This document shows positions 55,970 to 64,000 of a DNA stretch of 64,000 nt, in pieces; within the stretch, counting starts at the first letter, position 1, and the number at the start of each line of letters is the position of its first letter. Both the position numbers and the translations under genes were made by a program. This DNA comes from Branchinecta lynchi (lineage: Eukaryota; Arthropoda; Branchiopoda; Anostraca; Branchinectidae): assembly GCA_023053575.1 (NCBI GenBank), contig JAKZAP010000021.1, forward strand, positions 1,509,790-1,573,789. Reading direction: 5' to 3'. The notes under the pieces are model-generated. The model was not told the DNA's origin. It did no database searches and saw nothing but the letters and a program-made list of their open reading frames with translations.

Positions 55970-57900
55970 ACTTCCCGTCAAGACTATCGATTTTTTTTTA
56001 CATGTTTCTGTAAGAAAGTAGGCTTCAACAAACGATTTCACGATTATTTCGAACAATCGCTGAACTATGAAACTTGTAGGTGATGGGACTCCCCCATTTT
56101 TCCACTTTCTTTTCTATAGTATCTTCTTTTCTTCACTAAATGAAGTAGCCGTAAAACTATTTTAGTCTAAAATCAAGTTGCCTCCCAGAAGTAATTTGGT
56201 TTCGGGAGATTTTTCCGGGATGTTCAATCGAATTTTCCGGAGGGACCGACATGACGAACAACATTTCTGAGGCATATAAGGCTGAAAAATAGGAAGAGGA
56301 TTCGATCTTTGTGGAAACTCTTTTTTGATTTGAACAATTCTGGTGTAGGCTGAACGAAAGAACATTCTGAACCACGATATGATACTCGAATGATCATTCG
56401 GTCAATCTGATCTGACTGGAAATTAAAGACAGAAAAAAAGTCAAGACAAACTTTACCCCAAATTTTAACGTTGAGACCTTTTTTCTATTACCCAATTGTT
56501 TGACCGCATCTATATGCTATTGTAGGCTATTTGCCATATTTAACGAGAAGACAAATATCCGCTTAGAAATATTCTTAAAAATTTAAAAGACTGAATTCAT
56601 TGACAGAAAATCGGATCTTGTAGATCTATATATCTTTGCAAGAATATACTCCTCAACCGTATTATTAGGGATCGACAAATAGAATGCACGGAACGGCATA
56701 GCCCCCCCCCCCGCAAATTCAAATATATAGGAAATTAAAAAATCTTATTAAAAATGCAGTGCTGACTGCAATTAACGAAGTATTTTTCATACGCGGGTCA
56801 AATGTAAATGCTTGATGGCGGCTCTATGGCCGCTTGACTCTATATACACTTTCCACAATTTTTTTTTCTTCCGAAAATCTTATCCGCACGTCTAGACTGA
56901 TCAGGACTACTGACTGTGTGCCGGGGGGGGGGGCATATATCGCCGGTTCTTGTTGGTACCGGGAGTGGGGGTGTTTTTGCCAGGGAATTTAGGTACCGGG
57001 TGGTTTCGTCACAGGGTGGGGGCGGGGGCGACGGTACCCGCTATTTACATTTGCGATTATACGTCGTTAAACAATAATAACACTACAAATAGTAAAAAAT
57101 TATGCCTGTGACGTACGTACGGGGTTCAATCCAGGATTGTCACATCAAAAACGTTTACAGAGTGACTTTTGGCCCAAAACAGAGAATGAACTGGGAGTGA
57201 AATTTTTATTGACGAAAAAAAGTGAAATGATAACTTTTGGTCGGAATCGCCTCTGCAAAAACCACGCATCTTAATTTTATTTTCACGAAAAAATGTGAAA
57301 TAGTCACTTGTTTTTGGAATCCCTGCTGCAAAAGGTACACATTTTTGCGTAATCCGAAATAGAGTGATTTTTATGTCCTACATAGGACAAGACTGACAAA
57401 AACAAAATAGAGTGACAGTTCACACTATCGTGCTACATGTGGCAACCCTGGTTCAATCTCTGGAAATGTCTACGCCGACGGTCTCCGAGGTAGCGCGCTA
57501 CACGGGTAAGGTTAAACGGTCGAAGATATACCGAGTAGGACGGATGTGAGGATGAATGGGGTCTTCGAGTAGCTGGTTCATCAAACTTGGTGCAAACTTG
57601 GTGTATGGAGCCGACAAGGATTTCGCACTGAACTCACCCAGAAAGTAAAGACCCCAGAAAGTAAGTCTGGAGACTTTTCACCAAAACAGACAAAAAACAA
57701 GTCCGGTCAACTTTCTATCGTTTTGCCAAATATATATTGCGCCTCCCTCCTTGGACGAGAAACTCTAAAATTTCCAGTCGTTATCAAATTAGTGATCCAC
57801 TAACAGCAGTGGAGAAACAAATAGAAACATACAGCCAAAATATTGATCGCGACTGGAAATGCCTCTTGCTTTAGTTGTATAGTAAAAGTTATACTGTGTA
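55970..57900. other. Long stretch without recognised genes
   Basis: It contains a minus-strand stretch at 56365-56160 with a good acceptor-like site (cctatttttcag) but no matching domain, poly(C) and poly(G) runs at 56701 and 56930, and G-rich DNA at 56960-57040. No element ends were found. Confidence 0.45.
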
Positions 57901-57929
57901 TTTTGTAAGTTACTTTCTTTCGTGTTTTC

Positions 57930-58022
57930 CTTTCTTTTTTTCTTTTTTTACTTATTATTTACTCCGTCTTTATGCCTTGCGTTTATTTTGACGGGTTATA
58001 AATAAAGTCAATCAATCAATCA
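57930..58022 (+). mobile_element. LINE 3' end with (ATCA)n tail
   Basis: ttactccgtctttatgcctt, then gacgggttataaataaagtc and ATCA repeats. It resembles the 3' end at 2880-2943. Confidence 0.7.
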
Positions 58023-58029
58023 AATGTAC

Positions 58030-58380
58030 TGGATAGTCAGGGATTTAGTACAGTACTGAATCCTCTCGAGGTGATGTAACGACCCCAGTATTAAACCTAA
58101 GTACCACACCGGACACCAGTAAATGAAGGACGGGCGAATAAAAAGCAGGCCAGTAAGACGATGGTTGGGTTTCGGTGTACCATAGAGGGAGAGCGCTTCT
58201 AAGGGTATTACGACCCATACTGACTCATTTTAGCATGGGTTTAAGCCTATCCCACTTAAGGTGTGACGATAGATGGATACCAACAAGTTTGAGCTCCTCC
58301 ATTCTTCTGTGGTCTAGTAGCCTAAGTCAAAACTGGATCGGATTTTACGATAGAGACTGTTAGATCGGCTGACTAGTCTT
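58030..58380 (-). pseudogene. Reverse transcriptase thumb remnant
   Basis: The minus strand reads KLVGIHLSSHLKWDRLKPML and, after frame changes, LLFIRPSFTGVRCGT, equivalent to YLGVxLSxxLKWxxH and FIRPxLEYG of non-LTR reverse transcriptases. Confidence 0.7.
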
Positions 58381-58639
58381 GGTTAATGATCGTTCGGTTT
58401 AATGAAACTTCTTCTGCAAAGTAAGCAATGATTACTGCTATACTAACATATTTTTTATTGGCAGCACTCTAGAAACCGAGAGATAGTCTATAGATTTCCC
58501 TCGATCGGTCAGCGCACGAAAAGCAGGATCATGAATTAAAAAAAAAATGTTCGGGATAGCAAAGGGGCGTCACTAGCATTTTACCTCTAGGGGGAGGGGG
58601 GGGGTCCAGTTTGTTCCGAAGGGACTTGAACATGTACCA

Positions 58640-59620
58640 GAAATCCATTATACCGAAAAAAACGAGAGTCCAACTTGCCGACAAGACTTAGCTTTTCAGG
58701 CTTTGGCCGACAAAACTTTACTGCACTTGATTTCCCATGTTTAAAAAGATCCCGCTTTGCCGACGGCAGTTAAAGTATCGGGTTTCAACAGATAAAAGTT
58801 TGCAGAGTTGGATTTCTTAAAAGACGCCGATTTGCCGACAAGACTTATACTTGTCGGGCAAAAGCTTACAGAGCTTGATCTCTTGCGTGTAAACAGATCC
58901 CGATCTGAAGAAAATACTAAACTTGTCGGGCACAAGCCTATTTTTGACGTTGATTTCTGACGTGTAAAATGAGTCCAACTTGCCGACAAGACTTAGCTTT
59001 TCAGGCTTTGGCCGACAAAACTTTACTTCACTTGATTTCCCATGTTTAAAAAGATCCCGCTTTGCCGACGGCAGTTAAAGTATCGGGTTTCAACAGATAA
59101 AAGTTTGCAGAGTTGGATTTCTTAAAAGACGCCGATTTGCCGACAAGACTTATACTTGTCGGGCAAAAGCTTACAGAGCTTGATCTCCTGCGTGTAAAAA
59201 GATCCCGATCTGAAGAAAATACTAAACTTGTCGGGCACAAGCCTATTTTTGACGTTGATTTCTGACGTGTAAAACGAGTCCAACTTGCCGACAAGACTTA
59301 GCCTTTCAGGCTTTGGCCGACAAAACTTTACTGCACTTGATTTCTCATGTTTAAAAAGATCCCGCTTTGCCGACGGCAGTTAAAGTATCGGGTTTCAACA
59401 GACAAAAGTTTGCAGAGTTGGATTTCTTAAAAGATGCCAATTTGCCGACAAGACTTAAACTTGTCGGGCAAAAGCTTACAGAGTTTGAATTATTACGTGT
59501 AAAAAGATCCCGGTTTGCCATACTTCCCTTTCCAGGCTTTGCCTACAAAACATTAGTGAACTTGATTTATAATGTAGAAAAAATACCACGATTTGCCGAC
59601 GGGACTTATATTATGGGGCT
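58640..59620. repeat. Higher-order tandem repeat, 305-bp unit
   Basis: The unit from gagtccaacttgccgacaag is present three times: 58670, 58975 and 59277 are equivalent starts. The first two are almost identical and the third slightly diverged. Each is made of four diverged subunits of about 75 nt with aagatcccgatttgccgaca and cttgtcgggcaaaagcttac. Identical 82-codon frames on the minus strand (58989-58741 and 59294-59046) follow from the repeat. Confidence 0.9.
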
Positions 59621-59629
59621 TCGTCAGAA

Positions 59630-60440
59630 TTTATATGGCACTTTCCCTTCAGCTAAGTGCCATATAGCGATCGCAATTTCTGTCCGTCCGTCGGTTTGCC
59701 GGTCGGTCGGTCGGGGTTTTGCTAGTTCGGGCACTTCTACATAAGCTAGGACGATGGAACTTGGCAGGCATATCAGGGACCCCAAATGATTAAGTTGGAA
59801 ATAGTCACTTTCCCGATCCGAGCATCGTCGGAGGAGTAGAGATAGGGGGAATCCGGAATCTTGAGGTATTTATAACTTTTGAACGGGTGATCGGATGTTA
59901 CTGAAATTTGATATTTGGAAAGATCTCGTGTCTCAAAAGACCCACTCAAAATCCAAAACGGATTCAGTGACTTTGGGGGGAGCTGGAGGGGGCACCGGAA
60001 ATCTCCTGAATCCCCTAAAGTTGAGGGATCGGAGTTGGACTTGGTTAGAAGAACAAGCGTAAACCCTAGATAAATCCCTGACAAAACAGGACCGGATCTT
60101 GTCACGGTTGGAGGGTTTTTTCCGGAATTCCAGTGATCTCGAGCTATAGGGTGCTTTCAGATGTGCTAGGACCATGAAATTTGGCAGGCCTATTCGGGAC
60201 TCTAACACATTGACTTGAAAATAGTCCCTTCCCCTATCCGACCAGCGTGGGCGGAGTAGAGGGATGGGGAATCCCGAATCTGGTGACGGGTGATCGGACG
60301 TGCACGAGACTGGACAAGTGTCAAGAGCGAGTGTCTCAAATCTTCAACTTCAAGTCTGGAGTGGTCTGATCACTGGGGGGGGGGGGGGGGGGGGGCTGGA
60401 GGGGACAAACTGACAAACATGCTAACTGTTCCCACAAGTG
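59630..60440 (-). mobile_element. Repeat family B element, inverted, with TATGGCACTT ends
   Basis: Plus strand left end: tatatggcactttcccttca facing taagtgccatatagcgatcg. Right end: cacaagtgccatatgagctt. The interior is the reverse complement of the family B units (aacttttgaacgggtgatcg, aacttggcaggcatatcagg, gtcggtcggtcggggttttg). It interrupts the tandem repeats of the hAT-like element, so its insertion is later. Confidence 0.82.
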
Positions 60441-60789
60441 CCATATGAGCTTTCACCTCTTGTTTTTAAAGAGTTTGATTTCTCAAATGATTCTGTTGCG
60501 ACAAGACTTAAACTTTCAGTAATCGCCTGATCAAATTTTACAAATTTGGTTTCTCATGCGTAGAAAGATCCCGATTTGCTGACAAAACTAGATTTTGTCG
60601 GGCAAAAACTTCTCGAGTTTGATTTCTTACGTGTAAAAAGATCCCGATTTGCCAACGAGACTTTGCCCCACAACACTTTACTGAACTTGATTTCTTATGC
60701 GTAAGAAATCCTGATTTACGGACGAAACTTAAACTATTCTCAGGAACCTTAGGGAAAGGCCCCCCCCCTTCCCCATGCACAGTGACGCC

Positions 60790-61368
60790 CCTGGATACCG
60801 TGGAAACTATTGGTCTTGTTCATCTTCTTGTTTCATTGCAGGAGTAAGCAAAACAAAAAAGGATCATAACGGTCCCTCCATGTCATGAATATTTTATGCA
60901 AATCGCACCATAGAGCCGTAGCCTATACATATCCAGATTGGACATTTCTTCCACTCAGGATTACCTAACTCATTGTACCCTTTCAGCACGACAGCCCAAT
61001 AAATGCTATTACGACAATTAACCCTACAACGATGCCCCCCCCCCCCCCCGGCGAACAGATGGATTCCTAATCAACACTGATATTAACTTCTTCACTCAGG
61101 CATCGCCTACTAGAACAATCCTTGTCAGAAAATGACACTGTCACAGGAACTACTTTTCATCTTGTTCTTTTGTTTTTATTTGGAGAGAAGGGGAGTGGTT
61201 GGACAATTATTAGTGTGGGAAAGTGACAGGGTTTATTATAGCGATGATTTTGGGTCCATTGTAGAGTTTAGCTTACTGCTTAGTAGGCATATTCTTTCAC
61301 TCTGTGGTGCCACTACAAGACTGCAAAAATAAAAACAAGTTTAAGCTTTTTTCGCGTTGGAGAAAGCA
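60790..61368. other. Stretch without recognised genes
   Basis: It has a poly(C) run at 61026 and a short plus frame at 61132-61332 starting with a hydrophobic segment but with no splice context. Not called. Confidence 0.4.
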
Positions 61369-61372
61369 TTAA

Positions 61373-61743
61373 AGGACCCCTCGCACCATTTACTCTTCAA
61401 CTTCAGCATTTTAAAATATTTGAATAATTTAAAATTATGCTGTGCTTCAAAAAATAACCCACGGTTTTGGCTGTTTTCAGCCCTTTCCGAGACCCGTTGA
61501 CTTGTAGTGAAAACAGGGGAAACAATTTACATAACCGTTTTTTCTGCCGAAAAAACTTATTGCAGACAAACGTTGACAGCAAAATTCACATCGAAAGTAG
61601 CAAAACACAGAAAGTGAGAAAATCAGCGGGGTTTTATTAGAGGGGTTAGAATGTACCGTACGAAATTGGGGTCTCCGTATTTAGAAATATATGGAGTGAT
61701 TATGGAAGTAGGATGCATTAGTATTAAAGGTAAGACAGGTCCT
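61373..61743. mobile_element. TTAA-flanked AGGACC element, uninterrupted copy
   Basis: TTAA at 61369-61372 and 61744-61747 flanks AGGACCCCTCGCACCATT and the right end ACAGGTCCT. The interior contains ttttcagccctttccgagac, acataaccgttttttctg and gtaccgtacgaaattggggt. At 371 bp it is the reference copy for the interrupted ones at 16.3 and 40.1 kb. Confidence 0.85.
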
Positions 61744-62151
61744 TTAAGGCGTAAAAGCATGTATGTAAAGCATATATGTATGGTTTATCAATTTGTCGAG
61801 CGAACATTTTTACGCTATCGTGGGAAGCCATGACTGACTTTCTTTTTCTTTTCAGTCATTGTGTGTTCTTCTCTTGAAGTCCGTAGCACCATCTGGCATG
61901 ATGCATATGTAATCCGCAGATTCTAGATATTAAAATAATACAAGGAAGTCAGTTAAACCAGTGTAAAAAAAATAATTTGCCGCGGCAGTCATTCTTCACG
62001 CACGACAAAATCAAGAATCAATTCGACAACTGAAATGAAGAACTTCGTCGCATGGCACGCTCGACTCCATGCAGTGAAAAGTCATCGCTAGCCTACTATA
62101 CCTAACCAAAATTTTAGAAATTTCACTTCGTTATGTTATTTTTGTTTCCAG

Positions 62152-62396
62152 ATTACGTATGCACATCAGGTGCCAACACTTACTTTAAAGGAACCTATTG
62201 TTTCGGTCATCAATCTCTGCTCGATAACGGAGTTAAACAGGGGAACAGCACGTTTGAATTTAAAGACCCAATCCAAACATTCTGTTTATCTTCTCTTATT
62301 GATCGCAAGCCACCAGTTTATTTAGATTTGAACTTGATTGCCGGGTTACTGTTTTGGCTCGAGCAAAAACCCACGCAGAACGTCTTCTTTTCATGA
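62152..62396 (+). CDS. Candidate terminal exon of an unrecognised gene
   Basis: The sequence tttttgtttccag ends at 62151, a strong splice acceptor. It is followed by 81 open codons reading DYVCTSGANTYFKGTYCFGH at the start and ending in QNVFFS and TGA at 62394-62396. The translation contains three Cys, one potential N-glycosylation site (NST) and a leucine-rich hydrophobic stretch ending GLLFWLE; composition is protein-like, unlike the homopolymer-rich ORFs around it. AATAAA at 62511-62516 is a plausible poly(A) signal. No upstream exon could be joined: a TTAA element (61373-61743) lies between it and the next candidate DNA. I do not recognise the family. It could be a secreted or membrane protein end, or an exon captured by a repeat. 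Confidence 0.45.
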
Positions 62397-62510
62397 TGAC
62401 GAAATTGTCCACGTTTGATTAGCAAAGAATTATAAGACTTTATTGATTATCTTGTGGATGCATTCAGAAGTACCACACTGGTCTTGGGCTTTTAATTTAC
62501 TTGTATTTGC

Positions 62511-62516
62511 AATAAA
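62511..62516 (+). promoter_or_regulatory. Possible poly(A) signal of the 62.2-kb exon
   Basis: AATAAA about 115 nt after the stop codon of the candidate terminal exon. Confidence 0.35.
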
Positions 62517-62763
62517 CAGTTGGGGCATTAGATGGAAATTATTATTTTGATCCTCGGCTTCCTACGTGCCATAACGGCTGTCCCGGACAATCGGCTGAGG
62601 TTTAGTCGAAACAGAATTATTCAAAACCGAGGAAACTTGGTGTTTTTTTTTATTTGCTCATTGTTTGACAGTGCTTTTTGTGGTTTTGAACATTCGTAGT
62701 GACAGTAGGGATGGTTAGCATTGTGTGTGTGGTAGAAAGACAATTTTTTGTGATCGGCTTTAA

Positions 62764-63207
62764 AGTTTAACTGAAAAGCAAATTTATTTGTGTATCATTT
62801 AGTTGAATACACCGAGTTATTTGGATTCTGCTAAGAGATTTTTTGATTTTACACTATCTGCTCTCGTAGTGAGGTTCAGAATATCTACGGCTGTCCCCAC
62901 AGCGTAAATTCTACTATGACGCGGAATATTTGAATCGGCACACAGGCGCGGCTTTTCAGTGGGCGGTGATAAGCTTGGTGAAGACTGCTTAGTGCCTGAA
63001 CAAAAAGATGTTCATAAATCTTTTTCGTCAAGTATGCGACACAGGTAGTACCACACATCTGACAAGGAATTTCCACTATTTGAAAATTGGTTATCCGTGA
63101 ATAGTGGAGCAACACAGTAACGCATTTTCATCGGGTCTTCAAGCCTCTCTAAGTGAATAAGTGAGGGGTAAGAAGACTGTCCCATCTCTGCCGTTTTCAG
63201 TTAAACT
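62764..63207. mobile_element. TTAA-flanked element with AGTTTAACTGAAAA ends
   Basis: TTAA at 62760-62763 and 63208-63211 flanks perfect inverted ends AGTTTAACTGAAAA and TTTTCAGTTAAACT. 444 bp. The minus frame 63115-62885 (with VEIPCQMCG) overlaps it and is partly conserved at 15950-16260. No transposase. Confidence 0.85.
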
Positions 63208-63219
63208 TTAAGTTATATC

Positions 63220-63540
63220 GCTCTCGTTTCTTGCTGAAAGATTGCTTTAGAATTTCTTCTACCGTTAGACAGCTTTTTTAATGCTCTTTAATTTTCACTT
63301 TCATTTGTGATCCCACAACATAATGATAACTTATCATTTTATTTCACCCGCTATCTCAAAAATGCCAGTGTTGTGGAAAAATTGCCATAAAGAAAAATTT
63401 ACTCAATCAAATTTACTTACAGAAAGCTTACAGCTAGAAGAGGAATATAAAACTTACGAAATACACAAAAACCGACAACAAACTAACTAATACACTTAAG
63501 CATTGTCCTAATAGATGTAATAAGGTGAATAGCGCTATAC
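63220..63540. other. AT-rich stretch without recognised features
   Basis: No open frame, repeat family or terminal repeat is seen. Confidence 0.4.
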
Positions 63541-64000
63541 GCGATGTCTACGTCTTAACACACACGCCTGTTCAAATACAACCCAAGAGGTTCTTATCAA
63601 TGCGGCTTCCGGTGTTGCCGAGGTAATACAATTTTTCGAGCTCTAAAAATATCCGAAAAGGTTCTCGGTACTACTTGAAGTACACGAGTACAATATAACG
63701 CAAATTATACTGTAAAAAAGCTATTAAAATAACGGATGGACAGCATTGATCCTCGAACTGACGAAAAGCCGTCGTAATAGAACAAAAACGTGTTTTTGTT
63801 AAGAAAAGTTGTTTCTTTAGCTTCCAACAAAGTAGAACTGTTGTGCTTTCCTTGGCAACCCTGACGGCGCTGCGCCTCTCCTCGGCCCGCTGGCGAACCA
63901 ACCAAGCGATCTGATTGGCCCTGCATAAGCCAGAATAGAACGCTAGTCTATTCTCCTTATTCGGCTTATTACAGCGCGCTCCGAGGAAAAGAGGAATCTG
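63540..64000 (-). repeat. Dispersed repeat, inverted copy of 43970-44400
   Basis: cttccggtgttgccgaggta, gcttccaacaaagtagaact, cctctcctcggcccgctggc and accaaccaagcgatctgatt match the other copy in reverse. The element continues past the window. Confidence 0.8.

Larger units (their letters stand above)
58564..60781. mobile_element. 2.2-kb hAT-like element with internal tandem repeats and a nested repeat
   Basis: Left AGGGGCGTCACTAGC and right AGTGACGCCCCT match the ends of the smaller hAT-like copies. The flanks ggatagc (left) and ggatacc (right) look like a target duplication with one difference. Inside are tandem repeats (58600-59620), an inserted family B element (59630-60440) and more of the same repeats (60480-60740). 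No transposase frame is seen. Confidence 0.7.

Noticed and set aside
56157..56375. Minus-strand frames of 72 and 67 codons after a good acceptor (cctatttttcag)
   Set aside because: Neither frame matches a guanylate cyclase extracellular or transmembrane segment and no donor follows; kept only as a note.
58741..59294. Two near-identical 82-codon minus-strand ORFs suggesting a small gene family
   Set aside because: They are the same frame of a 305-bp tandem repeat, interrupted in the third unit.

Overview
The window is nuclear DNA of a multicellular animal, most likely an invertebrate with a large, repeat-rich genome. The animal assignment rests on one clear host gene, a membrane-receptor guanylate cyclase (kinase-homology domain followed by the signalling helix), split by GT-AG introns of 1.8-10 kb. 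No prokaryotic gene organisation is visible. The species cannot be named from the sequence.

Host gene: seven consecutive exons lie on the minus strand at 47375-47223, 37211-37107, 30171-30100, 21015-20841, 15176-14978, 13133-12999 and 6220-6108. All junctions keep the reading frame and together they encode about 317 residues: the complete kinase-homology pseudokinase domain and the dimerisation helix. The transmembrane and ligand-binding exons should lie above 47.4 kb (I found none in the window), and the cyclase catalytic exons should lie before position 1. One further plausible host exon, a plus-strand terminal exon of unknown family with a poly(A) signal, lies at 62152-62396.

Everything else is mobile or tandem DNA, mostly inside the introns. 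(1) Truncated non-LTR retrotransposons (CR1/Jockey-like reverse transcriptases, zinc-knuckle C-termini, one gag-like ORF1) on both strands, many ending in short simple-sequence tails such as ATTG, TCTA, GATA, GAATA or ATTC repeats. (2) Non-autonomous hAT-like elements with CAG-GGCGT-type ends and 8-bp target duplications (14597-14961, 46838-47175, 50544-50901, and a 2.2-kb relative at 58564-60781). (3) Several unrelated small elements flanked by TTAA (15478-15903, 16299-16820, 20351-20785, 40114-41689, 61373-61743, 62764-63207). (4) Large foldback elements made of inverted arrays of short repeats: 24321-28621, and 17602-18971 nested inside 16879-19713. (5) Small palindromic MITEs. (6) Minisatellite-bearing composite repeats, one with a unit of about 125 bp present in both orientations (9780-11225, 32905-33860, and 4190-5500 in part), another G/C-rich family ending in a TATGGCACTT hairpin (8200-9270, 51560-52430, 54460-55965, 59630-60440).

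The layers of insertion can be read: a foldback inside a foldback, LINEs inside a foldback, a LINE inside a MITE, a MITE inside a LINE, and a 1.2-kb DNA element inside a TTAA element. The most striking local feature is how closely palindromic or hAT elements approach the splice sites of the guanylate cyclase: 8 nt from one donor, 39 nt from another, 34 nt and 56 nt from two acceptors.
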